This document shows, piece after piece, positions 5,662-5,749 of a stretch of 5,749 bases of DNA; positions within the stretch are counted from its first letter, which is position 1; every line of letters starts with the position of its first letter. The notes under the pieces are model-generated. The model made no database searches. It saw only the letters and a list, made by a program, of their open reading frames with translations, and had not been told where the DNA came from. The position numbers and the translations under genes were made by a program. Source of the stretch: Chitinophagaceae bacterium (GTDB taxonomy: Bacteria > Bacteroidota > Bacteroidia > Chitinophagales > Chitinophagaceae); assembly GCA_947378615.1 (NCBI GenBank), contig CANCKV010000251.1, positions 1 through 5,749 on the forward strand, written 5' to 3'.

Positions 5662-5749
5662 TTACTTAATTTCTACTTCAGCACCACCTTCTTTCAATTT
5701 AGCGGCGATATCATCAGCTTCTGCCTTAGATGCACCTTCCTTAACTGCT
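5662..5749 (-). CDS. rplL: Ribosomal protein L7/L12, C-terminal end (rest outside window)
   Basis: The minus strand encodes the last 28 residues of a protein plus its TAA stop (5662-5664). They include VKEGASKAEADD and, at the C-terminus, KEGGAEVEIK. This is the end of the L7/L12 C-terminal domain: E. coli has LKEGVSKDDAE and EEAGAEVEVK at the same place. L7/L12 forms the ribosomal stalk and recruits translation GTPases such as EF-Tu and EF-G. The start and most of the gene lie beyond the right edge. A terminator follows immediately, and rpoB, the usual next gene, is absent downstream. Confidence 0.9.
   Translation of the reverse strand, partial: AVKEGASKAEADDIAAKLKEGGAEVEIK

Overview
The window is AT-rich, with A-rich leaders instead of Shine-Dalgarno sites, at least one promoter matching the Bacteroidetes -7 consensus (TAnnTTTG), and a fused alpha-beta 2-oxoacid dehydrogenase E1 of the kind common in that phylum. 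I read it as chromosomal DNA of a member of Bacteroidota; I cannot place it further from this sequence.

Layout, left to right. (1) The 3' part of a small membrane gene with two glycine-rich hydrophobic segments, open to the left edge (2-400, +). (2) A gap of about 400 nt (401-796) with an imperfect hairpin, a distant inverted repeat and, close to the next gene, a good promoter. (3) A seven-helix Bax inhibitor-1/YccA-type membrane protein (797-1564, +), closed by a clear intrinsic terminator. (4) A 668-residue fused E1 of the branched-chain 2-oxoacid dehydrogenase type (1687-3693, +). (5) 90 nt further on, a soluble ModF-like double ATP-binding cassette protein whose first cassette has lost its P-loop and catalytic Glu (3784-5037, +). 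(6) A gap of about 620 nt (5038-5661) that is unusually rich in structure: an imperfect inverted-repeat element, five degenerate copies of a repeat at exact 41-nt spacing, and a cluster of short palindromes that can fold into one composite hairpin. (7) The 3' end of rplL (ribosomal protein L7/L12) on the minus strand, with its own terminator, running off the right edge.

The genes do not form an obvious pathway. The Bax inhibitor gene is its own transcription unit. The E1 and the ABC protein may be co-transcribed, but nothing else links them. The E1 has no E2 or E3 partner in view. The L7/L12 gene faces the others and is not followed by rpoB, which breaks the usual rplJL-rpoBC order. The coding part is ordinary core or housekeeping DNA; the most unexplained material is the repeat- and palindrome-rich gap at 5050-5610. 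I found no phage, CRISPR, toxin-antitoxin or defence system.
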